Assembly (NCBI GenBank): GCA_002482645.1
Contig: DLGJ01000005.1
Span: 838,855 to 902,854 of the forward strand
Source: Hyphomicrobiaceae bacterium UBA7697
Lineage (GTDB): Bacteria > Pseudomonadota > Alphaproteobacteria > Rhizobiales > Methyloligellaceae
DNA: 64,000 nucleotides
Reading direction: 5' to 3'
Part shown: positions 6,590 to 14,926 of the stretch, in pieces
Layout of the letters: each line of letters starts with the position of its first letter
Position numbering within the stretch: position 1 is the stretch's first letter
Made by a program: the position numbers and the translations under genes
The notes under the pieces: generated by a model
Database searches by the model: none
What the model saw: the letters and a program-made list of their open reading frames with translations, nothing else
Told to the model about the DNA's origin: nothing

Positions 6590-8248
6590 GTGAGCGACCT
6601 TGATCTCTTGCAGATAATAGGCCTGCTCCTCGGCGGCCTCGCGATCTTCCTCTTCGGCCTGCAGTTGATGACCGGCGGCCTGACGGCCATTGCCGGCGCG
6701 CGGATGCAGATGCTGCTCGGCACGCTGACCGCCAATCGCTTCCGTGGTGTGCTCGCCGGTGCGGGCGTTACCGCGCTCTTGAACTCGTCCACCATCACCA
6801 CGGTGCTACTGGTCGGTTTCGTGTCGGCGGGCCTGATGACGGTCGTCCAGACGGTCCCGATGATCATGGGCGCCAACATCGGCTCCACCTTCACCGCGCA
6901 GCTCATTGCCTTCAATCTCAGCGCGATCACTCCGTTCATCCTAGCGGCCGGCTTTTTCCTGCAGGCATTCGCCAAGCGTGAGCTCATGCGGCAGTTCGGC
7001 GGGATTCTGCTCGGCTTCGGCCTCTTGTTTCTCGGCATCCACTTCATGGGCGAGGCCACCCGTCCGCTCAGAACGTTCCAGCCTTTCATCGACCTTATGC
7101 AGGAGATGAGAAACCCGCTCGTGGGCATACTCATCGGCGCCATCTTCACGGCGATTGTGCAAAGCTCCGCCGCCACGCTCGGGATCATCATCGCGCTCGC
7201 AAGCCAAGGGCTGATGCCGCTCGAGGCCGGCATCGCACTGGTGCTCGGCGCCAATGTCGGCACGGTCGGCACCGCGCTGCTTTCGGCGATCGGCAAGTCC
7301 GCCGAGGCGCTTCAGGTCGGCATCGTGCACCTGATCTTCAATTGCTTCGGCGTGCTGCTCTTCGTCTTCTTTATTCCGGAGTTCGCGGAGCTCGTCCGCT
7401 ATGTCTCGCCGGCCGCCCCCGATCTCCAGGGCGTGGAGCGGTTCGCGGCGGAGACGCCGCGACAGGTCGCGAACGCCCATACGATCTTCAGCGTCGCGTC
7501 CACATTTGTGCTGATCTGGTTCGTCGTACCGATCGCCCGGCTCGCGGAGTACCTGGTCCCCGCGGGGAAGGGCGAAGTCACCACTCCGGGGGATCCGGTC
7601 TATCTGGACGAGTCCGCCCTGAAGGTACCGGCGGCGGCGCTGAAGCGCGTTCGCCTGGAGCTTACCCGTCTCGGGGACCATGTGTTGGATACCGTGCGGC
7701 GGGGCAGGAAGACGACCGTGGAGGGAACGATCGACGACATCGGCACGCTTCTCGAGGCGGACAAGGAGACGCGAAAGCTTGCCACGGCCATCCTTCATTA
7801 TATCGGACGGGCCTCCCGGGAGACCGGAGAGGACAGCCGGCAGATGATAGATCTGGCGCAAATTGTCACCAGCCTTGAAGGCATCAGCGACGTGGTGACA
7901 AGCAATCTGGTCTCGGTGTGCCAGCAGCGGCTGGCGGAAGGGATCAGCCTGGCGCCACTGAAGGACGAGAACACGGACCGGTTCGCTCGGGCCGTTCTCG
8001 ACAGTCTCAAGCAGGCCGTCGAGGCCATCAACGCGCCGGACGCGGCCAAAGCCGCAGCGGAGGTGGTGGACGCGAAGGCCGAGATCGACGCGCTCGCGGC
8101 GGCGGCGCGCCAGAGCATCTTCAACAAGCTGCAGCTCGATGAGAAGGCCGACGCGGTGAACTTCCGGCTGGCCAGCGACATGATCGAGCAATTCAAGCAG
8201 GTCGCCCGCTTTTCCCGAGCGATCGCCCAGACAGCACAAGGCATCTAA
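6590..8248 (+). CDS. Na/Pi cotransporter family protein with C-terminal PhoU-like domain
   Basis: Inner-membrane transporter of 552 aa, probably moving phosphate with Na+. The N-terminal half holds two related membrane repeats, each with the family's Gln/Asn-Ser-Ser signature: LLNSSTITTVLLVGF near 65 and VQSSAATLGIIIAL near 185, plus GANIGST and GANVGT motifs. From about residue 340 onward the protein is helical and charged, like PhoU, as in YjbB. The GTG start at 6590 gives a normal N-terminus (LLGGLAIFLFGLQLM). Divergent from the LysR gene. The polyphosphate kinase PPK2 at 16788 is another phosphate gene in the window, but no link is shown. Confidence 0.88.
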   Translation: MSDLDLLQIIGLLLGGLAIFLFGLQLMTGGLTAIAGARMQMLLGTLTANRFRGVLAGAGVTALLNSSTITTVLLVGFVSAGLMTVVQTVPMIMGANIGSTFTAQLIAFNLSAITPFILAAGFFLQAFAKRELMRQFGGILLGFGLLFLGIHFMGEATRPLRTFQPFIDLMQEMRNPLVGILIGAIFTAIVQSSAATLGIIIALASQGLMPLEAGIALVLGANVGTVGTALLSAIGKSAEALQVGIVHLIFNCFGVLLFVFFIPEFAELVRYVSPAAPDLQGVERFAAETPRQVANAHTIFSVASTFVLIWFVVPIARLAEYLVPAGKGEVTTPGDPVYLDESALKVPAAALKRVRLELTRLGDHVLDTVRRGRKTTVEGTIDDIGTLLEADKETRKLATAILHYIGRASRETGEDSRQMIDLAQIVTSLEGISDVVTSNLVSVCQQRLAEGISLAPLKDENTDRFARAVLDSLKQAVEAINAPDAAKAAAEVVDAKAEIDALAAAARQSIFNKLQLDEKADAVNFRLASDMIEQFKQVARFSRAIAQTAQGI

Positions 8249-8349
8249 GCCAGAAGACGGAGAGGAGACTTGGTGGGTAAGTGGAAACAATCGAGCGCGG
8301 ACGACGGTTCCCGCGCCTGCAAGCCGTGAACGCGCCGCGACACGCTCTC

Positions 8350-8853
8350 ATGAAGACCGCGAAGGAAGAAAAGCCGGCCGAGGGCTCGGCGACGCGGGGG
8401 GCGCGCGTGGAGATCGAGAGGCGGTTCCTCGTACGCGACGGCGCTGTGCCGACCCGGCTGCCGGGCGAGTTCATCCGGCAGGGCTACCTCGTGACCAAGC
8501 GCTTTGTGACCGTGCGGGTGCGCCGCGTGGGCGAGCGGGCTTTCCTTACGATCAAGGGAAAGCGCCGGGGTGGCGCCCGGCCCGAGTTCGAATACGAAAT
8601 CCGGCCTGAAGAAGCCGACACGATGCTCCAAGACCTTTGCCCGCACCCGCTGATCGAGAAGAAGCGCGTGACGGTCGAACATGGCGGCATGCTCTGGCAC
8701 GTCGATGTCTACGGGGGCGCGCATGCCGGGCTCGTGATTGCGGAATGCGAGCTGGATAGTCCCGATCAAGTCATAGAGCTGCCGGATTGGGTCGGGATCG
8801 AGATCACTGGCGATCCGCGGTTCCGCAACTCACGGCTCGGTCGGCTGACCTAG
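8350..8853 (+). CDS. CYTH-domain protein (inorganic triphosphatase / thiamine-triphosphatase-like)
   Basis: The CYTH signature VEIERRFLV (ExExK-type, here E-I-E-R-R) opens the domain, followed by alternating basic and acidic strands (YLVTKRFVTVRVRRVG, FLTIKGKRRG, EFEYEIRPEEA, LIEKKRV) that line the tunnel in this family, and ends with GIEITGDPRFRNSRLG. Members hydrolyse triphosphates with divalent metals. The ATG at 8350 gives 167 aa; an in-frame GTG at 8281 would add 23 residues, and neither has a strong ribosome site. It follows the cotransporter gene by about 100 bp on the same strand, possibly as one unit. Confidence 0.85.
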   Translation: MKTAKEEKPAEGSATRGARVEIERRFLVRDGAVPTRLPGEFIRQGYLVTKRFVTVRVRRVGERAFLTIKGKRRGGARPEFEYEIRPEEADTMLQDLCPHPLIEKKRVTVEHGGMLWHVDVYGGAHAGLVIAECELDSPDQVIELPDWVGIEITGDPRFRNSRLGRLT

Positions 8854-8901
8854 CGCGCGGCGACCCGGAAGACATGACGTAGGGGCCGGCAGGCGCGGGA
8901 C

Positions 8902-10710
8902 TCAACCCGCGCGGACCGTGGGCGCCGTGCGGTCGAGCTCGTCTATCTCCTTTTCGAGCTTCTTGGCTTCGTTGGAGCCGGGCCGTGCGTAGTTGAGGTT
9001 CTTGAACAACCCGGTCAGCTTGGTGAAGTGCTGGCGCACCGCTTCCTTCTCGGTAAAGCCGTAGGGCCGCGTGACGACGGCGTGCACCCTGTCGAACAGC
9101 TCCCGCTGTCGCTCGAGCGGGACCGAGGAGTCGACCTCGTCGAAAGCATCCTGCTGGAGGAACACCATGTCGAGGAAGGTCGCCGCCTGCGACTGGATGA
9201 AGTCCTCGAGACTGATGCCTTCTTCGCCCGTCACCTGCTCCATACGCGCGACTTCCTCGCCGCGCTTCAGGAGTTCCGTCATCTCCTCGACCTTCTCGGT
9301 CCAGTCGGGGCCCATATGCTCCTCGGCCCAGGACGCGAGCTGGCCGCGGTATCGCGACCAGGAGATCAGCGGATCGATCGCCGGATAGAAGCGCTTATAG
9401 GCGCGGTCGTAAGAAAGCCCGAGAAAGCACTTCACCGCGGCGAGCGTCGATTGCGTCACCGGCTCCTCGAAATTGCCGCCCGCAGGCGAGACCGAGCCGA
9501 TGATGGTCAGCGCGCCCTCCGAGCCGTCATTGGTCTTGATGACGCCGGCGCGCTCATAGACGCCCTTCACCGCGCTGTCGAGATAGGCCGGGAAGGCTTC
9601 CTCGCCCGGAATTTCCTCGAGCCGTCCCGAGGTCTCGCGCATCGCTTGCGCCCAGCGCGAGGTGGAATCGGCGATCATCAAGGTGCGCAAGCCCATCTGC
9701 CGGTAATATTCGGCGATCGCGATGCCGGTATAGAGTGAGGCCTCGCGCGCGGCGACCGGCATGGACGAGGTGTTGCACACGATCACCGTGCGGTTCATCA
9801 GCGAGCCGCCGGTCTTGGGGTCCTTCAGATGCGGGAACTCGGTGATGGTCTCGACCACCTCGCCCGCGCGTTCGCCGCATGCAACCAGCACCACGACATC
9901 GACATCGGAATGCCGCGCGATCAGGTTGAGCAGCACGGTTTTGCCGGCGCCGAATGGGCCCGGAATGCAGGCCGTGCCGCCTTGCGCGACGGGAAAGAAA
10001 GTGTCCACGATGCGCTGGGTGGTGATCATCGGCGTGTGCGGAAAGAGCCGTGTCGACCAGCCGCGCGCGAGCAGCCGGCGCGGCAAGGCCTGGCGCACCG
10101 GCCAGTCCTGCGCCATGGTCAGCGTGCGCTCGGCGCCGGATTCGGCCTTGATGCGGGCGATGGGCTCATCGACCGTGGCGCTGCCGTCGCGGATCCAGGT
10201 CACCTCGAACGTCTCGTCCAGATCGAACGGCACCATGATCTTGTGGGTGATCGGTCCCTCGGGAACCGTGCCGATCGTATCGCCGGCGCGCACCTTGTCG
10301 CCGATGCGCCGCGTCGCGGTGAAGGACCATTTGGCCTTGGGGTCGAGCCCCGGCGCTTCGACGCCGCGCGGCAAGAACGTGCCGTGATCCGTGGCGAGAG
10401 CTTCGAGTGGGTTCTGCAAGCCGTCGACCACCGAGCCCAGCAGGCCCGGTCCGAGCTTGGCCGAAAGCAGCAGTCCAGTCTGTTCCACCGGATCGCCGAG
10501 GCCGACGCCTCCCGTGCTCTCATAGACTTGCGCGTCGGCGGCGTCTCCGAGCACGCGTAGGATCTCGGCCTTCAGTCTTTGCTCGGGGGCGCGCGCGGGG
10601 CGGATGTAAACCACCTCGTTCTTGACGAGCTTGCCCTTGGCGGGATCGGCAAGACGCAGGCGGACGATGTCTTCCTGTACGGCGGCGATATTGGCGGCGG
10701 TATCGGTCAT
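8902..10710 (-). CDS. atpA: V/A-type ATPase catalytic subunit A
   Basis: Catalytic nucleotide-binding subunit of the peripheral head, 602 aa. The P-loop GPFGAGKTVLLN is the V/A-type form, preceded by the long non-homologous insert region and followed by VACGERAGEV, ADSTSRWAQAMRE and the PGEEAFPAYLDS segment. It is the last gene of the seven-gene operon; its ATG overlaps the stop of the C-like gene as ATGA. Length and motifs are normal for subunit A. The symbol follows the bacterial V-ATPase naming and is not the F-type alpha subunit. Confidence 0.96.
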   Translation of the reverse strand: MTDTAANIAAVQEDIVRLRLADPAKGKLVKNEVVYIRPARAPEQRLKAEILRVLGDAADAQVYESTGGVGLGDPVEQTGLLLSAKLGPGLLGSVVDGLQNPLEALATDHGTFLPRGVEAPGLDPKAKWSFTATRRIGDKVRAGDTIGTVPEGPITHKIMVPFDLDETFEVTWIRDGSATVDEPIARIKAESGAERTLTMAQDWPVRQALPRRLLARGWSTRLFPHTPMITTQRIVDTFFPVAQGGTACIPGPFGAGKTVLLNLIARHSDVDVVVLVACGERAGEVVETITEFPHLKDPKTGGSLMNRTVIVCNTSSMPVAAREASLYTGIAIAEYYRQMGLRTLMIADSTSRWAQAMRETSGRLEEIPGEEAFPAYLDSAVKGVYERAGVIKTNDGSEGALTIIGSVSPAGGNFEEPVTQSTLAAVKCFLGLSYDRAYKRFYPAIDPLISWSRYRGQLASWAEEHMGPDWTEKVEEMTELLKRGEEVARMEQVTGEEGISLEDFIQSQAATFLDMVFLQQDAFDEVDSSVPLERQRELFDRVHAVVTRPYGFTEKEAVRQHFTKLTGLFKNLNYARPGSNEAKKLEKEIDELDRTAPTVRAG

Positions 10711-11396
10711 GCGGCTTCCGGAAGTTCAGCGTTGGCGTAAGCCTCGTCGATCAATTCGGCGAAGCGGATGGCGGCGGTCTCGGGGTCGTAGGACGACCAG
10801 CGGTCGGCGAGCGACCAGCGCGCGACATAGAAGGCGACGGCCTCCTTGTCGAATTCGTGGCCGGGCGCGTAGCGGCCGACGGAATCCCAGGCCGCCTGCA
10901 GCACGATGCGCTCGAGCCCCGCGGGATCGCCGGCCTCGAGCCGCTCACGCGCGGGATTGATCCAGGGGAATGTACGGGCCAGGCCGAAATCCGGCAGGGC
11001 CCAGTTGCGGCGGATCTGCTCGGCGTAGCGGCCGTAGCCCCAGACCTCGCCTTCCGCCGGCGCCTCTTGTCCCGCATGGCGGCGGCGGAGCGCCGCGATC
11101 ACCGTGCGAAGCTCGAGCCGGTCGTTGAGCGCGGCGCGCAGGTCCGGCGCATGGACGGTCTCCATGAGCCGTTCCGCACGCGTGACGAAGGCGGCATCCT
11201 CGTCGCCGATATCGAGCCGGCCCCAACTCAGGATCGCGGCCATGGCGTCAAGCTCCTTGGCGTCTTCCGCCGATAGCTGTCTCAGCCGCTCATCGAGACG
11301 CACGCGGTTGATCGGCGGCGCCTTGCCGGTCAGCAGGGGACCGACCGCGGGCAGGCTCGCCATCAGCATGACGTAAGGGTCGGTCTGGAAGATCAT
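10707..11396 (-). CDS. V-type ATPase operon protein, probable C-like (DUF2764-type) subunit
   Basis: A 229-aa soluble protein starting YVMLMASLPAVGPLL. It lies between subunits E and A, where chlamydial, spirochaete and Bacteroidetes V-ATPase operons carry the DUF2764 gene, which is thought to replace the C subunit linking stalk and membrane rotor. The start (YxxLxASLP followed by a PP motif) resembles that family. It has no membrane segment or nucleotide-binding motif. Both ends overlap the neighbouring genes by 4 nt. The assignment rests on position, length and the N-terminal motif; family membership was not confirmed by a search. Confidence 0.65.
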   Translation of the reverse strand: MIFQTDPYVMLMASLPAVGPLLTGKAPPINRVRLDERLRQLSAEDAKELDAMAAILSWGRLDIGDEDAAFVTRAERLMETVHAPDLRAALNDRLELRTVIAALRRRHAGQEAPAEGEVWGYGRYAEQIRRNWALPDFGLARTFPWINPARERLEAGDPAGLERIVLQAAWDSVGRYAPGHEFDKEAVAFYVARWSLADRWSSYDPETAAIRFAELIDEAYANAELPEAA

Positions 11397-12082
11397 TTCA
11401 CCACCCCTTCGAGCAGCGCGCGGAATCGCGGCTGCAGATGCACGAGGATGGCTTCGGCGACCGCGCGGTCCGTGAGATCGATCGACACGCCGCGATCGAG
11501 CAACTGCAGGCGGATGCCGCTGGCCTCGTCGTCGGCGCGGCCGAAGGTCAGGCCTTCGCGCAGCATCTCCCGGGCGGACGCGGCGACGAAATGGGAGAGC
11601 GAGCCCTCGCGCAGCTTCTCCGGATTCTTGCGCAGTTCGTCGAGGCCGACCGCGGTGCGCGGCAGGACGACTTCCACGTCCTTGGCCTTGTCGACCTCGC
11701 TCTGCTCGCGGGTACGGCCGACCACGGCGAGGATCATCTGCTGGAGCAGCTTCTCGTCCTTCATGGCGTCGGACACGGTCTTGGCGACATCGTCGGCGAA
11801 ACGGCGAGAGAGTTCGTCCTTGAGGCTAAGGACCGTGTCGCGCGCGGCGGTGCGCAGCGCCTCCTCGCCGGCGCGGCGCAGATTGTCGGATTCCTTCTGC
11901 GCCGCCGCGATCTTGGCGTTCGCCTCGGCGTCGGCCTTGTCGACAATGGCGCGCGCCTTGGACTGGGCGTCGGCCACGAGCTTCTCGGCCGTGCTGCGGC
12001 CGGCGGCGATGCCGTCGTCGCGCAGGCGCGCGATCAAGGTATCGATGCCGTGCTCGGCCTGGAGGTTGGTTTTCTCCGCCAT
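11393..12082 (-). CDS. atpE: V/A-type ATPase subunit E (peripheral stalk)
   Basis: A 229-aa protein with a long charged, Ala-rich N-terminal helix (residues about 20-110, likely coiled coil: ADAEANAKIAAAQKESDNLRR) and a globular C-terminal part ending LQPRFRALLEGVVK. This layout matches the stator subunit E that holds the A3B3 head against rotation. The gene begins 2 nt after the subunit K stop and overlaps the next gene by ATGA. Confidence 0.88.
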   Translation of the reverse strand: MAEKTNLQAEHGIDTLIARLRDDGIAAGRSTAEKLVADAQSKARAIVDKADAEANAKIAAAQKESDNLRRAGEEALRTAARDTVLSLKDELSRRFADDVAKTVSDAMKDEKLLQQMILAVVGRTREQSEVDKAKDVEVVLPRTAVGLDELRKNPEKLREGSLSHFVAASAREMLREGLTFGRADDEASGIRLQLLDRGVSIDLTDRAVAEAILVHLQPRFRALLEGVVK

Positions 12083-12084
12083 GG

Positions 12085-12531
12085 CTAGGCTCCGATATTG
12101 CCGGCAAGCACCAGCGCGAACACGAAGGTGAACACGGCGAAGCCCTCGACGATGGCTGCGGGTGCGAGCGCCAGGCCGAAGATCTCCGGCTTGTTCTTCG
12201 AAGCGGCGATCGCGCTGGCGCAGGCGCGGCCCTGCCAGATGCCGATATAGAGGAGAGCGGCGGCGACCACGGCGCCGATGCCGAACAGCGCGCCGCCGTT
12301 CGACGGCGTGATGTCGCGCAGCAGCGAGAACATGACCACGATGCCGTAGATCACGTTGGAGGACGGAATGGCGGCGACGCCGACGAAGCGCCCATAGCCG
12401 CTTTCGGTCTCCTGCATGGCGCCGATCGCCGCCTGGCCCGCGATGGCCACGCCAATGGCGCTGCCGAGCGCGCCAAAGCCTACAGGTGCGAACACCCCGA
12501 GCCAGCCGAGTAGGACCAAGAGTTCGTTCAT
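12085..12531 (-). CDS. atpK: V/A-type ATPase subunit K (c ring)
   Basis: Ion-translocating ring subunit of 148 aa with four membrane helices in two hairpins. The second hairpin carries the carrier carboxylate Glu129 (APAAIVEGFAVF). In the equivalent place the first hairpin has Asn59 (IPSSNVIYGIVV), so there is one ion site per four-helix unit, as in Enterococcus NtpK. Ser58/Asn59 sit where NtpK has Thr/Gln, and Gln100 (IWQGRA) matches a Na+-site Gln, so the choice between H+ and Na+ cannot be settled by eye. The start overlaps the subunit I stop (ATGA). Confidence 0.94.
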   Translation of the reverse strand: MNELLVLLGWLGVFAPVGFGALGSAIGVAIAGQAAIGAMQETESGYGRFVGVAAIPSSNVIYGIVVMFSLLRDITPSNGGALFGIGAVVAAALLYIGIWQGRACASAIAASKNKPEIFGLALAPAAIVEGFAVFTFVFALVLAGNIGA

Positions 12532-14321
12532 GTGGGATTCTCCCTCTTTGAAAAAGCGCGGAACGGATAGCCTTCTTCGGTCAGTCCCCAGCCGAAGAAT
12601 TCGATGTAGTTGAGCCTAAGTCCGTGCACGACGCCGCTCATAATGCCGATGACGATGTTGATGGCGTGTCCGAACAGGAGAATCAGGATCAGTAGCAGCA
12701 CGCCGAGGCCCGGCGTGGAGGTCTGCACGTTGAGCGCCATCTCGTTGAAAGTCGCGGCAAGCGAGGCGCTGGCGAGCCCGAGCGCGAACAGCCGGAGATA
12801 ACTCAAGATGTCGCCGAACAGCTTGGTGACGCCGGTGAGGCCGAGCATGCCGTCGGTGATGCGGAGCAGCCAGTCCTTCGGCGAATTGACCGGCCGGTCC
12901 GACGCATTGCCGAGAAACACCGCGGCGAGGCCCGCGGCGATGGTGAAGCCGCCGACGGTGCGCGCGGTACCTTCGCCGAGCCAGAGCAGGAGCCCGCCGG
13001 CGATGACCGTAACCCAGCCGAGCGCGGCGACGGCCTTGCCCTTGCCGGTACTGAAATAGGCGGCGGCGAGCAGCGCGATCGAGATGTGGGCCGCGCCGAG
13101 AACGACCGAGACCACCATCATCTTCTGGAAATTGGTCACGTCGATCACGTGCAGCTTGGCGAGAAAGCTGCCTTCGGGCGGCGGAAAGCCGAAATAGGAG
13201 CCCGCGGCCACGCCATAGACGAAGGCGGCCGCGGAAAGGCTTGCAAGCAAGGTGCGGAAACGGCGCCCCGCAGGCGTCTTGCCCATCTTGCGCCAGAAGA
13301 ATGCGGCGCCGAGACCGAGCAGGGCGGCATAGCCCGCATCCGCCAGGATCATGGCGAAGAAGATCGCAAACGCCGTGAACACGACGAAGCTCGGGTCCCA
13401 GGCGCGGTAGCCCGGGCTCGTGTAGAAATTCGTGAGGTCTCCGGCAATGGCGAACCGGTCGCTTCCCTGGCGCAGCAAGGTCGGCGGCTGCTCGCCGGGA
13501 CCCGGGGCCTCGATCACGAGCGCAAGCCCATGCTCGTCGGCGAGGGCGGTCAGCGCGGGCATGGACTCTTCCGGCGCCCAGCCCTGCAGCGCGTAGATCA
13601 CGTCCTCGTCATGGGTCTGCTCGGCCACCTCGCGCAACTCGTCGAGGTCCTGCGCCGCGGCCAGATCGGCGCCGAGCAGGATGCGCCAGCGGGTCAGTTC
13701 GGTCCGCGCGGCGGCCGCCTTCTCATAGGCGATCTCAAGCTCTTCGAGCTCGGCCTTGAGCGCCGAGAGGGGTTCCGCGCCGGTCGTGAGCCGCAGCACC
13801 GGCAGGAGCGTGACGGGCGGTTCCTCGTGCGAGACCACCACGACATGCAGCGCGGTCGGCTCGCGGCCGACGATCGCCCAAGGCAGGTCGATCTTGTCGA
13901 GCGCCGCGCGGTCCTTGACCGGCAGCGCGTAGAGCCACATTTTCTGCCCGGCGAGAGCCTCGGGCGAGGGGAGGGCGAAATCGCCCCACGGCTCCAGCGC
14001 CCGGATTTGCGCGGTAAGCTCGTCGCGCCGGTCGGACAGCGTGCGGAGCTCGGTGTGGTTGGCGATGATGTCGCCGACCACCGCTTCCAGGTCGAATGCC
14101 TTGCCCGGGCGATAGGGGCGCATCTTCTCGGGCGAGGTCGCGATATGACGGAAAGCCGTCTCGGCGCGGCGGCGCATCACCGGATCGATCGGTTCGAGCG
14201 ATCCCGGCTGCTTGAGCGGAATGAGATGCACCACCCCGAGTGCCTGCAATCCGTCGAGCGCCGCCGACTTCTCGGCGGCAAGGCCGCAAAGCGTGATGCG
14301 CTGCATGGCGACGATGGTCAT
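12528..14321 (-). CDS. atpI: V/A-type ATPase subunit I (membrane stator, a-subunit homologue)
   Basis: A 597-aa protein with a cytosolic N-terminal half (residues 1 to about 310, with heptad-like stretches near 190-230) and a C-terminal half of seven or eight membrane helices. The helix LFGDILSYLRLFALGLASASLA contains the conserved Arg (SYLRLFALG) that faces the rotor carboxylate. It makes the ion half-channels at the ring. It starts MTIVAMQRITLCGL, typical of the family. Overlaps subunit D upstream and subunit K downstream by 4 nt each. Confidence 0.94.
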   Translation of the reverse strand: MTIVAMQRITLCGLAAEKSAALDGLQALGVVHLIPLKQPGSLEPIDPVMRRRAETAFRHIATSPEKMRPYRPGKAFDLEAVVGDIIANHTELRTLSDRRDELTAQIRALEPWGDFALPSPEALAGQKMWLYALPVKDRAALDKIDLPWAIVGREPTALHVVVVSHEEPPVTLLPVLRLTTGAEPLSALKAELEELEIAYEKAAAARTELTRWRILLGADLAAAQDLDELREVAEQTHDEDVIYALQGWAPEESMPALTALADEHGLALVIEAPGPGEQPPTLLRQGSDRFAIAGDLTNFYTSPGYRAWDPSFVVFTAFAIFFAMILADAGYAALLGLGAAFFWRKMGKTPAGRRFRTLLASLSAAAFVYGVAAGSYFGFPPPEGSFLAKLHVIDVTNFQKMMVVSVVLGAAHISIALLAAAYFSTGKGKAVAALGWVTVIAGGLLLWLGEGTARTVGGFTIAAGLAAVFLGNASDRPVNSPKDWLLRITDGMLGLTGVTKLFGDILSYLRLFALGLASASLAATFNEMALNVQTSTPGLGVLLLILILLFGHAINIVIGIMSGVVHGLRLNYIEFFGWGLTEEGYPFRAFSKRENPT

Positions 14322-14923
14322 GACGTAACCTGTGTCTCGCGCTTGCGCTTGGCGATCTTGGCACCGACCACGGCCGCGCGTTCCGCATCGCCGAGATAGA
14401 CGTTGATGCGGCGAATGTTCTCGCGCGCCTGGGGGATCAACACCTTGTCGAACAGATTGACCCGCTGGGTCACGCGGACCACCGCGCGCTCGAGCACCGC
14501 CAGCCGCCGCTCGGCGATCTCGACCTCGACGCGCAGCTTGAGCGCGGTTTCGAGACGGTCGATGAGCGCGTCTACCCAGTGCGGCCGGACCATATAGCCA
14601 TACGTCGTCCGCTCGATCTCGACGTCCTCTACCACCGGCAAGCGCACGCCCGTGACGTTTTGCGTGCCGAGCTTGACGGCCTTGACGCGCGCCAGTCCGG
14701 AAAGCTCGATGCGCCGGTCGGCGAGCATCGGGATCGCCTCGCCGACCTCGGCGGGCATGGCGGCAAGCTTGTCGCGCAGCTCGGCGATGTTGCGCCGCGC
14801 GCGCGCGCGTTCGGTCATGAGCTGCTGCCGCTTGAGATCGAGTGCCGGCAGGAAACGCTGATAGGAGGCGAGGCCCTCTTTCTCACGCGTCAGCTGTGAC
14901 TTGCTTAAGGGAATGCGAGCCAT
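14318..14923 (-). CDS. atpD: V/A-type ATPase subunit D (central shaft)
   Basis: A 201-aa helical protein starting MARIPLSKSQLTREKEGL, then a long coiled-coil helix, with the conserved C-terminal VNLFDKVLIPQARENIRRINVYLGD segment, the mark of subunit D, which turns inside the head. The gene starts 3 nt after the subunit B stop and overlaps subunit I. Confidence 0.93.
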   Translation of the reverse strand: MARIPLSKSQLTREKEGLASYQRFLPALDLKRQQLMTERARARRNIAELRDKLAAMPAEVGEAIPMLADRRIELSGLARVKAVKLGTQNVTGVRLPVVEDVEIERTTYGYMVRPHWVDALIDRLETALKLRVEVEIAERRLAVLERAVVRVTQRVNLFDKVLIPQARENIRRINVYLGDAERAAVVGAKIAKRKRETQVTS

Positions 14924-14926
14924 GCG

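Noticed and set aside
13086..14399. 437-aa + strand frame opposite V-ATPase subunit I and the end of D
   Set aside because: Antisense shadow: low-complexity, Arg/Gly/His-rich, without motif or ribosome site.
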